Shown here piece after piece: positions 1 to 7,881 of a stretch of DNA of 64,000 nucleotides. The notes beneath the pieces are model-generated. The model made no database searches and was not told where the DNA came from. It worked only from the letters and a program-made list of their open reading frames with translations. The position numbers were made by a program, and so were the translations under genes. Positions within the stretch are counted from its first letter, which is position 1; each line of letters opens with the position of its first letter. The DNA is from Capra hircus (lineage: Eukaryota > Chordata > Mammalia > Artiodactyla > Bovidae). Location of the stretch: assembly GCF_001704415.2 (NCBI RefSeq), contig NC_030811.1:5800501-5864500 (forward strand). Reading direction: 5' to 3'.

Positions 1-264
1 ATGGCACTTCGCCTCTGTGGTCTTCCTCCCAAAACCCGCACACCCCGTTCACATCTGAGACAAACATCAGACAAATCCCAACTGAGGAACAAGCTACAAA
101 ATCATGCCTGAAAGCATGCCTCGTGTTTTCAAGGTCATCAGCAACAAGAAGAGTCTGAGAAGTGCTCATGTCCAAGGGGAGCCTAAGGAGGCATGATGGG
201 GTGTCCTGGGAAAAGTGCATTAGGGTACAACTGGGAAATCTGAATAACGTATGAAATTAAGTCA

Positions 265-395
265 GTAAGAATTAACTAACCTGTATTGATCATTGTAACG
301 AACAGTACCACACTAATGTGGGCTATTGATAATGGGGGAGGGAGGAGACCGAGCCCAGGGTATGTGGGAATCCTCACATTACCTTCCCAAACTAA
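265..395 (+). repeat. Old L1 3'-end fragment
   Basis: The text around 'taatgtgggctattgataatgggggaggg' (split here: ends gataatgggggaggg) resembles the 3' end shared by many old L1M elements. It is degraded and short. Family is by recall only. Confidence 0.4.
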
Positions 396-642
396 AAGAT
401 AGTTTATTATTATTTATTTATATATTTTAGTTTCTTTTTTTTAAATAGACAAGATATAGTAACCAATTGCATCATATGAACTTTATTTAGATTCTGATTT
501 AAACAAAGTGTAAAAGAAAATGATAATGGCATTAAGAGACATTGGAATAGTCTGGCTGTTTGGTGGGACTAAGGATTCCTTAATGGGCTTCGTGTTTCAG
601 AGCAAAAAAGGCATTGTTTTTTTTTTTCTTAAAGAGTCATCT

Positions 643-746
643 TTTAGGGACTTCCTTGGTGGTCCAGTGGTTTGAACTCTGCACGTTCACTGTGGGCCTG
701 GATTCAGTCCCCGGTGGAGGAACTAAGATCTCACACACACACACAA
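643..746 (+). mobile_element. CHR-2-like tRNA-derived SINE, short
   Basis: The head reads gggacttccttggtggtcca and continues to ctaagatctcacac. It is flanked by an 8-bp target duplication agtcatct (635-642 and 747-754). The body is truncated after the tRNA-related part and ends in a short CA run. Confidence 0.65.
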
Positions 747-794
747 AGTCATCTATCAGAGAAAATACTGAAATAAATGAATTTGAAATGGTAT

Positions 795-985
795 GACATG
801 TAGGATTTACTTCAAAATAATCCACATGTGGGTGGAAAATAGTTGGCAGGAAATGGGAGTGTCCACGACTCGGTAAATATGGAATGAAGCAGGGGATGGG
901 TGGTCTGGGGTTCATCACACTAATCTCTCTACTTTTATACATGCTTGAAATTTTCCAAAGGGGGAAAAAAGTTGCAGAAATATTT
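795..985 (+). repeat. Old L1 3'-end fragment
   Basis: The segment ending 'catgcttgaaattttccaaa' has the typical late-3'-UTR text of mammalian L1M elements (small ORFs here are incidental). It is diverged. Confidence 0.45.
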
Positions 986-1146
986 GTAAAATCTGCCTTA
1001 GTGTTTTGGATGCTCAGTTTTTTAACATCTCACTATTTGTTAAGGGATATTTACTACTTTATTAGCTAATATCGAGGTGTAATTACGCTGTCATCATTAA
1101 CGAAAGTGGATATGAATTCGTATTTTTAATGCTCTTGTCAATTTTT

Positions 1147-1356
1147 GTGTGCATTTAGTCGCTAAGTCATGTCTAACCATTTGCGACCTCATGGACTATA
1201 GCCCACCAGGCTACTCTGTCCATAGGATTTCCCAGGCAGGAATACTGAAGTGGGTTCCCATTTCCTTCTCCAAGGGAAGTTCCCAACCCAGGGATCGAAC
1301 CCAGGTCTCCTACATTGGCAGGCAGATTCTTTACCACTGAGTCACCAGGGAAGCCC
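1147..1356 (-). mobile_element. Bov-tA SINE
   Basis: Read on the minus strand it starts ggggcttccctggtgactca, with box-B-like gggttcgat and the Bov-A tail. Flanking repeats cttgtcaattttt (1133-1146) and cttgtcaactttt (1357-1369) are the target-site duplication. Confidence 0.9.
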
Positions 1357-1550
1357 CTTGTCAACTTTTACCTTTTCGGAAAAACATTTGGTCATTTTTT
1401 TGTAAGATATGATTAGGTTACCATGTTTACCTTTAACATAGTTGGCAGACAGCCCACACAAGGAAGAAGTGCAGCCTGTTATTTTTCTTAGTGTATACTT
1501 ACATTGCATTTTTATTCTCATCAATTCATGGGCTTCTTGAATGGAAAACT

Positions 1551-2585
1551 TTTTTTTATGTATTTATTTTAGTTGGAGGCTAATTACAATATTGTAGTGG
1601 TTTTTGCCATAAATTGACATGAGTCAGCCATGGGTGTACATGTGTTCTCCTTCTTGAACCCCCTCCCTCCTCCCTCCCCATCCCATCCCTCTGGGTCATC
1701 CCAGCGCACCAGCCCTGAGCACCCTGTCTCATGCATCGAACCTGGACTGGTGATCTGTTTCATATATGATAATATACGTTTCAATGCTATTCTCTCAGAT
1801 CATCCCACCCTCACCTTCTCTCAGAGTCCAAAAGACTCTTCTATACATCTGTGTCTCTTTTGCTATCTCACATATAGGGTTATCGTTACCATCTTTCTAA
1901 ATTCCATATATGTGTTAGTATACTGTCTTGGCAGAGAAGGCAATAGCAGCCCATTCCAGTGTTCTTGCCTGGAAAATCCCATGGACAGAGGAGCCTGGTA
2001 GGCTGCAGTCCATGGGATCGCTAGGAATCGGACACAACTGAGCGACTTCACTTTCACTTTTCATTTTCACGCATTGGAGAAGGAAATGGAAACCCACTCC
2101 AGTATTCTTGCCAGGAGAATCCCAGGGACAGGGGAGCCTGGTGGACTGCTGACTATGGGGTCGCACAGAGTCAGACACGACTGGGGCGACTTAGCAGCAG
2201 CAGCAGCATACTGTATTGTTTTTCTTTCTGGCTTACTTCACTCTGTATAATAGGCTCCAGTTTCATCCACCTCATTAGAACTGATTCGAATGTATTCTTT
2301 TTAATGGCTGAATAATATTCCATTATGTATATGTAACACAGCTTTCTTAACCATTCGTCTGCCGATGGACATCTAGGTTGCTTCCATGTCCTGGCTATTA
2401 TAAACAGTGCTTTGATGAACACTGGGGTACACGTCTCTTTCAATTCTGGTTTTCTTGGTGTGTATGCCCAGCAGTGGGATTGCTGGGTCATATGGCAGTT
2501 CTATTTCCAGTTTTTTAAGGAATCTCCACACTGTTCTCCATAGTGGCTGTACAAGTTTGTACTCCCACCAACAGTGTAAGAGAAT
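1551..2585 (-). mobile_element. L1 3' end (artiodactyl type), split by a Bov-A2 SINE
   Basis: On the minus strand this is the end of ORF2 and the 3' UTR of a bovine-type L1, typified on the + strand by 'attccattatgtatatgtaa' and by the text from 2460 to 2580. It is interrupted at 1929-2205 by a SINE. The reading frame is broken. Confidence 0.8.
1929..2205 (+). mobile_element. Bov-A2 SINE nested in L1
   Basis: Two successive Bov-A monomers are joined by a 'ttcactttcacttttcattt' linker and followed by a (CAG)n end. The L1 text resumes directly after it, with atactgt on both sides as target duplication. Confidence 0.85.
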
Positions 2586-2840
2586 TAGAAAGCTTTTAAG
2601 ACCTATGACCATTCTGTGAGATTCAGTTTAGCAGAACTGAGGTAATACGTTTTGTAATTCCTCAGAACCAGACATGTGAAGAGGAATCCATTACAATGCT
2701 CTATACACTGAACAGTGAGGGCCACACTGACAGCCCCACCCCATTGTGGAAACCCCACTAGGACACCTCTCATCCCAGTCACAACATGTGGCCATGAGTA
2801 TGCCATTGTCAATCCATATACTACATAGGTTTTTTTGTTT

Positions 2841-3142
2841 TTTGTCCAGTCACTAAGTCATGTCCCCATGGACTGCAGCACACCAGGGTCCCCTGACCTT
2901 CACTATCTCCTGGAGTTTGCTCAGATTCATGTCCACTAAGTCAATGATGCTATTTAACCATCTCATCTCTGTCACCCCCTTCTCCTCCTGCCCTCAATCT
3001 TGCCCAGCATCAGTCCTTCCAATGAATATTCAGGGTTGAGTTTCCTTTAGGATTGACTGGTTGGATTTCCTTGCAGTCCAAGGGTCTCTCAAAAGTCTTC
3101 TCCAGCAAAATTTGAAACCATCAGTTCTTCCATGCTCAATTA
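2841..3142 (-). mobile_element. BovB/ART2A fragment
   Basis: This is the 3' tail of BovB on the minus strand, with internal deletions. The + strand shows the characteristic 'aatgaatattcagggttgag' and 'tccttgcagtccaagggtct'. Confidence 0.8.
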
Positions 3143-3953
3143 TTTTATTTATAAATAAAAACTTTTTTTAATCTACAAGAAGTTCTTTTTTCTTCCCTGC
3201 ACAATAATGTTAGAAACGCTCCAGGTCCCAACACACTGGATAAAGCCCAACACTGAGAACACTTCACATAGGAGGAGGAACCAATGGTGAATGGTCCCTC
3301 AAACCATAATTATAACTCTCAGTGGCTTATAAGCACTGTGACTAAATTCCACATCTAAGGCACATGTGAAGAGCATACATAGTCATAATCAAAGCCTTGC
3401 TGGCCAAGCCATCACATTTTATTGCAAGGACCTTGCCTGCTGTTCTCCTGGAGCTTCCCCAGGTACTGCTGTGCCAGCTCTTAGGAGCATGGTGTTCCCC
3501 TTCAGTCATCGTGCCCGATGCCCACACATGGACCCTCAGGACTTGCTCTGCAGGGCAGCTAGCACCCCTTAAGGAAACACTCCCAGGAGGTGCACACTGG
3601 CTTGGGGTGTTGGGAAGAAGGTCAGTTTCATCCACAGCCTGGCAGAAACTAGAGTCAAACTTGAAATGAAAGTCTACTGACAACTTGAAGACTGGCGATG
3701 GGTTCTTTTTTCAGGGCTGCTGTTAACAAAGTACTGTAAACTGAGGCTTCTTTTCTCACAGTTCTGATGTCCAGAGGTATAAACGCCCCCCAGCTTCAGA
3801 GGGAAGCAGGGCTCCCTGCCTCTGAAGTCTCCAGGGAGGCGCATGGCTCCAGCCTCTGCCTCCATCGTCACATTGGTGGGTGGGTGTGTCTGTGTGTGTG
3901 TCTCTCGTCTTCTCTCCTGAGGAAACCAGTCATGTTGGATTAGGGCACCCCTC
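3143..3953. other. Upstream flank without recognised genes
   Basis: I recognise no gene or repeat family here. Open frames of 65-113 codons at 3342-3871 have no family signature and overlap each other on both strands. A short TG-rich patch lies at 3885-3905. Confidence 0.6.
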
Positions 3954-3960
3954 CTCCAGT

Positions 3961-4182
3961 CTGCTGCTGCTAAGTTGCTTCAGTGGTTTCTGACTGTTTG
4001 CCACCCAATGGACTATAGCCCACCAGAATTCCTCCGTCCATGGGATTCTCCAGGTAAGAATAGTGGAGTGGGTTGCCATTTCCTGCTCCAGGGGATCTTC
4101 CCCACCCAGGGATCAAACCCATGTCTCCTGCGGCTCCTGCACTACAGGTGGATACTTTACCACTGAGCATCATGGAAGCCCA
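3961..4182 (-). mobile_element. Bov-tA SINE
   Basis: Full-length copy with the (CTG)n end at 3961. It is flanked by ctccagt at 3954-3960 and 4183-4189. Confidence 0.85.
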
Positions 4183-4412
4183 CTCCAGTTTGACCTTATC
4201 TTAACTAATTATATCATCAACAGCTCTATCTCCAAATAAGATTACATTTTGAGAGGGTTAGGACTTTGACATATCTTTGTGGGGGGCACATTCTGAGATG
4301 GGCTGGGACCTTGGACTCTCTCCTGCAGTGCTCACACCTGGACAGATGTCCTCTCCCACTCCTTGGGCAACAGAACACAGAGAAACTACAAGGGACTAGA
4401 GATAGCTGCATA

Positions 4413-4904
4413 TTCAAAAGCAGAGACATTACTTTGCCAACAAAGGTCCGTCTAGTCAAGGCTATGGTTTTTCCAGTGGTCATGTATGGATGTGAGAGTT
4501 GGACTGTGAAGAAAGCTGAGCGCCGAAGAATTGATGCTTTTGAACTGTGGTGCTGGAGAAGACTCTTGAGAGTCCCTTGGACAGCAAGGAGATCCAACCA
4601 GTCCATCCTAAAGGAAATCAGTCCTGAATATTCATTGGAAGGACTGATGCTGAATCTGAAGCTCCAATACTTTGGCCAACTGATTCGAAGAACTGACTCA
4701 TTTGAAAAGATCCTGTTGCTGAGAAAGATTGGAGGTGGAAGAAGGGGACCACAAGAGAATGAGATGGTTGGATGGTGTCACCAACTCAATGGACACGAGT
4801 TTGAATAAATTCCGGGAGTTGGTGATGGACAGGGGGGCCTGGCGTGCTGCAGTCCGTGAGGTCTCAAAGAGTCAGACACGACTGAGCGGCTGAACTGAAC
4901 TGAA
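4413..4904 (+). mobile_element. ART2A-like BovB 3' copy with 13-bp target duplication
   Basis: A 5'-truncated BovB 3' region of about 490 bp ends in the ctgaactgaactgaa tail. Exact 13-bp repeats agatagctgcata at 4400-4412 and 4905-4917 flank it, so this is a clean retroposition event. An open frame of 180 codons over this copy starts in unique sequence and translates BovB tail, so it is not a gene. Confidence 0.92.
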
Positions 4905-4917
4905 AGATAGCTGCATA

Positions 4918-5480
4918 CGTGCACTGCAGGGGAGAATCATCAACAGTAAGAGACAAGAAGGCCAAAACCCAATGGTTGCTTCTGAGGAGAAAAGGGTGAT
5001 CCCTGCACCCAACATCACCAGTGGGATGGGCAGACCACCAAGCCACCCCTCCTTGCTAAGCAAGAGCACTTGTTGCTTTCTCTCTCTCCTTCCTGCTGCA
5101 GCATGAGCCCCAATAAGGCCCTGCCTGCATTTCCCACCTGGTCTCTTATCCTACATGGTCTGGCAGCAGTCAGGTATTTCTACGTGAATTCATACATCAA
5201 TCCCAAATATTTCAGGTCATCTGAGTCATTTCTTAAACCAGGGAAATTCTCCCCATTCTGGAATAAAGGAATCTTCAGAACTCCGGGGTCTGACCTGAAT
5301 GGGCTTTAACACAACTGGAATATTTCACGAATGAATTTGTCATTTACAACTGCACTTCTCGGTCTAGACTCCTAAAAGTCTGGACTCCTAAGTCTGGACT
5401 TCTCAGGCTAGGGCGGTGCTTTCAAATTTTGGGGGGCAACACACAGAAAGAAATACATATTACAATGGAATGCAGGACAC
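4918..5480. other. Upstream flank, nothing recognised
   Basis: Unique-looking sequence with no coding signature. A small direct repeat of 'taagtctggact' type occurs near 5370-5400. Confidence 0.5.
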
Positions 5481-5482
5481 AA

Positions 5483-5525
5483 TACATATATACATAGCAT
5501 ATATAAATATATATACACACACAAC
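5483..5525. repeat. AT/CA-rich simple repeat
   Basis: Alternating ATAT and ACAC units, imperfect. Confidence 0.7.
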
Positions 5526-5592
5526 AAAAGTGCCATGAAACAATACTCACCCTTACTATGCAAGGAACTATTTTCTATTCTGTTCTTCTATT

Positions 5593-5617
5593 AAAACAAA
5601 ACAAAACAAAACAAAAC
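5593..5617 (+). repeat. (AAAAC)n microsatellite
   Basis: About five AAAAC units. It may be the remnant of a poly(A) tail. Confidence 0.75.
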
Positions 5618-5687
5618 ACCACTAAGCTGATTTCACAACCTACTGGGGAGTCTGGTACCATTAGTTCAAAATTCTGTAGTGGGTACT

Positions 5688-5880
5688 GGCTCAATCGCAT
5701 CACACTCTGCGACTCCATGGACAGTAGCCTGCCAGGCTCTTCTGTCCACGGAATTTCCCAGGGAAAAATACTGGAGTGGGTTGACATCTCCTACTCCAGG
5801 GACCTTCCTGACCCAGGGACAGAACCCGGTGTCTCTTGCCTCAACAGGCAGATTCTTTACCACTATGCCACCTGGAAAAA
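5688..5880 (-). mobile_element. Bov-tA SINE
   Basis: The minus strand carries the tRNA-like head (ending tttccaggtggcatagtggt region at 5860-5880) and the Bov-A body. The tail end is truncated. Confidence 0.85.
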
Positions 5881-5881
5881 A

Positions 5882-7029
5882 TACTGAAGGAGAGGGATCC
5901 AATTCACAGGACAAAAATTATACATTTCCCTGGTGAGTCCATTTTAAGGCCTGAATTGTTTTAAGTATTTCAACTAATTACAGGGTGGAATGCAAAAATC
6001 AATTAACAAAAAAGACAACCTGAAAGGTTTTCTCATGTCCAGCTGGTGGCCTGGGGCTTCAACTGTAAGACACCCCCCTCCAAGACCTGAATGTGCACGA
6101 GTCCTCTCCAGTGAGCAGGGAGCAGTGGAAGGATGCTGCCCCAACGTCAGTGTTCTAAACCCAACACCGCGACAGTCCTAGGGGCTGTCACCTCTAAATC
6201 TTCCTAACCCAAGAATCCTGCCCTTGCCGCTGTTTCCTGGGGGCTTCTCCTCGGTGCTCACTGGGCGAGGCCATGACCAGAGAGCGGTGGTCCCACTTAA
6301 CCAGGCAGGTCAACACTGCCAGACAGCCCGAGGACGACAGAGGGACTTCAGTACGAGTAGCAGGTATCTGCTTCTTCAGCAACCTCCATGGACAAGAATA
6401 CCTAGCATGATAGAAAGCTCTGATCGCATCCTGTTTTCTTGGGCCCGGTTTTCACCTTCTTGGCGCATGATCCAGGCCTCCCGAGCTGGCATCCTTCCCT
6501 GCTACCCCCAGACACCCTTCACTAGCACCACTGAAAACGGGGTTGTCAGGGCACCTCTGGAGGGAAATACAGCAGCGTCCCTTCAGCGGAGAAGTCAGCC
6601 CACGCCAGAGCGCCGGCTCTCCGGTCTTAAATCCCCCTGGAAGGACGGTTCTGGAGAGTTCTCAGCCAACGACGGTGGGTGTTTTAAGTCTGCCTTACTC
6701 AATTAGCCATGCAGGCGTTGGCAGTTAAACCTGCGTCGACCCGGCGCTGTTCCTTTCCCGTGAGGTGTGTGGGATCCGCAAACGCCAGCGTTAAGACCGG
6801 AACTGAGGAGATGCATGAGAACTGAGGAGAACGCTTTTTTCATGAAACACGTTCACATTTTCAATGAACGCATACTCCATTCTTCCCATGGTCCTTCACC
6901 CATGGCTGATGCTTCGTCATCACCTACATCCTCCAACCTAGACTCACGAAAGCCAAAGCAGCAATTTTAAAACAAAAACAAAAAAACACACACGAGGAAG
7001 ATATCAGCCAACCAACAGCCCAGCAAGGC
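5882..7029. other. Repeat-free flank upstream of the RHEB CpG island
   Basis: There is no recognised repeat in this 1.1 kb. GC content and CpG rise towards the promoter. An open frame of 160 codons (6224-6706 +) has no recognisable domain and no splice context. The absence of SINEs in a SINE-rich locus suggests possible regulatory constraint. Confidence 0.55.
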
Positions 7030-7097
7030 ACCCGCCACCCGCCTCGTGCCTTTTAAGGGCTCAGCGGGCGCGAGTTCAAGGACCGCTCAGCGGCCCA

Positions 7098-7104
7098 CCA
7101 ATCA
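7098..7104 (+). promoter_or_regulatory. CCAAT box 1 (CCAATCA)
   Basis: This matches the NF-Y core CCAATCA. It lies 50 bp upstream of a second CCAAT. Confidence 0.5.
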
Positions 7105-7147
7105 CCGCACCTCCCACGCGTCGCCCCGCCCCCTCCCCGCGATCTAA

Positions 7148-7152
7148 CCAAT
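7148..7152 (+). promoter_or_regulatory. CCAAT box 2
   Basis: CCAAT in the context aaCCAATCC. It forms a pair with the box at 7098. Confidence 0.4.
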
Positions 7153-7180
7153 CCCTGGGGAGGTAGCTTCTCTCCGCCCC

Positions 7181-7220
7181 TCCCACCCGCCTCCAGCCCC
7201 TCCCACCCGCCTCCAGCCCC
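7181..7220 (+). repeat. 20-bp perfect tandem duplication in the distal promoter
   Basis: tcccacccgcctccagcccc occurs at 7181-7200 and again at 7201-7220 without mismatch. The unit carries CACCC-type (KLF-like) motifs. Confidence 0.9.
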
Positions 7221-7343
7221 TCCGAAGCTGGAAGCCTGCAAACTTCACCGGCGCCCAGCCGCGCGCTCGTAGTCGGCGTTTATTTTTAGCTGCCGGGCCA
7301 AGCAGCCCCCGCCTCCGGGCCCGCCTCTTCACCGCCCGCCCCC

Positions 7344-7350
7344 CCAATGG
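7344..7350 (+). promoter_or_regulatory. CCAAT box 3 (CCAATGG)
   Basis: CCAATGG within a C-rich run, a good NF-Y context. It lies 53 bp from the next CCAAT. Confidence 0.5.
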
Positions 7351-7396
7351 GAGAAGGAGTTTCCGTCGCGTCAGCGCGCGGGCGGATGGGAACTGT

Positions 7397-7404
7397 CCAA
7401 TCAG
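7397..7404 (+). promoter_or_regulatory. CCAAT box 4 (CCAATCAG)
   Basis: CCAATCAG is the strongest NF-Y match of the four. It is the one nearest the coding start. Confidence 0.55.
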
Positions 7405-7621
7405 CGCTCGGGGAGAGCTGGCGTCATTAAAAAGCGGCGGAAGACAGTGGGCGGGTCATGACGCAGCGAGTTTTAGTCGTGACTTTTCCAGGGGCATCTC
7501 GGCGTCCCCTCTTTTTCCCTTTAAAGTAAAACACCTCCCGACGCACACCCCGTGCGTTTGGGGGAAGGGGCCGCGGCCGCGGGAGGGCGGTGCTGACGCG
7601 AGCCGCCTGCGGCGTCGCGCG

Positions 7622-7631
7622 GTCACGTGGG
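7622..7631 (+). promoter_or_regulatory. E-box / CLEAR-like element GTCACGTGGG
   Basis: The palindromic E-box CACGTG (7624-7629) is preceded by GT, matching eight of ten bases of the CLEAR consensus GTCACGTGAC bound by TFEB/TFE3. USF and MYC/MAX recognise the same core. It lies about 200 bp upstream of the RHEB ATG. Occupancy is not known from sequence. Confidence 0.55.
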
Positions 7632-7639
7632 CGTGTTTG

Positions 7640-7649
7640 GGGGCGGGGC
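7640..7649 (+). promoter_or_regulatory. GC box GGGGCGGGGC
   Basis: This is a perfect Sp1/KLF-type GC box, 9 bp downstream of the E-box. Confidence 0.55.
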
Positions 7650-7709
7650 CGCGCGGCGGTTCCGGGCGGTTGGGCGCGCGAGCGAGGAGCTGAGGCAGCC
7701 GCGCCCGCC

Positions 7710-7726
7710 CGCCCCGCCCCGCCCCT
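7710..7726 (-). promoter_or_regulatory. Overlapping inverted GC boxes
   Basis: Three CGCCCC units in series give overlapping Sp1/KLF sites on the minus strand, about 105-120 bp before the ATG. They could be promoter or 5' UTR, depending on the transcription start. Confidence 0.45.
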
Positions 7727-7728
7727 GG

Positions 7729-7731
7729 ATG
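7729..7731 (+). promoter_or_regulatory. Upstream ATG, overlapping uORF in the RHEB 5' region
   Basis: The ATG at 7729 (ctggATGcc) opens a frame that passes the RHEB start without a stop, out of frame with RHEB, and continues through exon 1. It matters only if the transcription start lies upstream of it. Its context is weak to moderate: purine absent at -3, G at +4 absent. Confidence 0.4.
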
Positions 7732-7772
7732 CCGCTGTGCCCCGGCGCGGCTGCCGCCGATCGCAGCGCAGG

Positions 7773-7791
7773 AGCCGCCGCCGCCGCCGCG
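7773..7791 (+). repeat. Short (GCC)n run in the 5' UTR
   Basis: About five GCC/CCG units lie just upstream of the short uORF. Such runs form stable structure and can vary in length. Confidence 0.6.
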
Positions 7792-7795
7792 GTTG

Positions 7796-7816
7796 ATGTG
7801 GTTGACCCGGGGCTGA
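7796..7816 (+). promoter_or_regulatory. Short uORF (6 codons) ending 13 nt before the RHEB ATG
   Basis: ATG TGG TTG ACC CGG GGC TGA reads M-W-L-T-R-G-stop. It is almost certainly inside the 5' UTR because it sits 34 nt before the main ATG. It has T at -3 and T at +4, so leaky scanning is likely. Confidence 0.6.
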
Positions 7817-7829
7817 GGAGGCCGCCAAG

Positions 7830-7881
7830 ATGCCGCAGTCCAAGTCCCGGAAGATCGCGATCCTGGGCTACCGGTCTGTGG
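7830..7881 (+). CDS. RHEB: RHEB exon 1 coding part (codons 1-17 and first base of 18)
   Basis: This exon encodes MPQSKSRKIAILGYRSV plus the first base of Gly18, splitting the P-loop across intron 1. The donor is g|gtgagt at 7882. The 5' UTR extends upstream inside the CpG island; the transcription start cannot be read from sequence. Confidence 0.97.

Noticed and set aside
4266..4808. A 180-codon plus-strand frame
   Set aside because: From codon 50 or so it translates the BovB/ART2A tail; the same peptide recurs at 42656-43024, 48497-48829 and 63515-63976.
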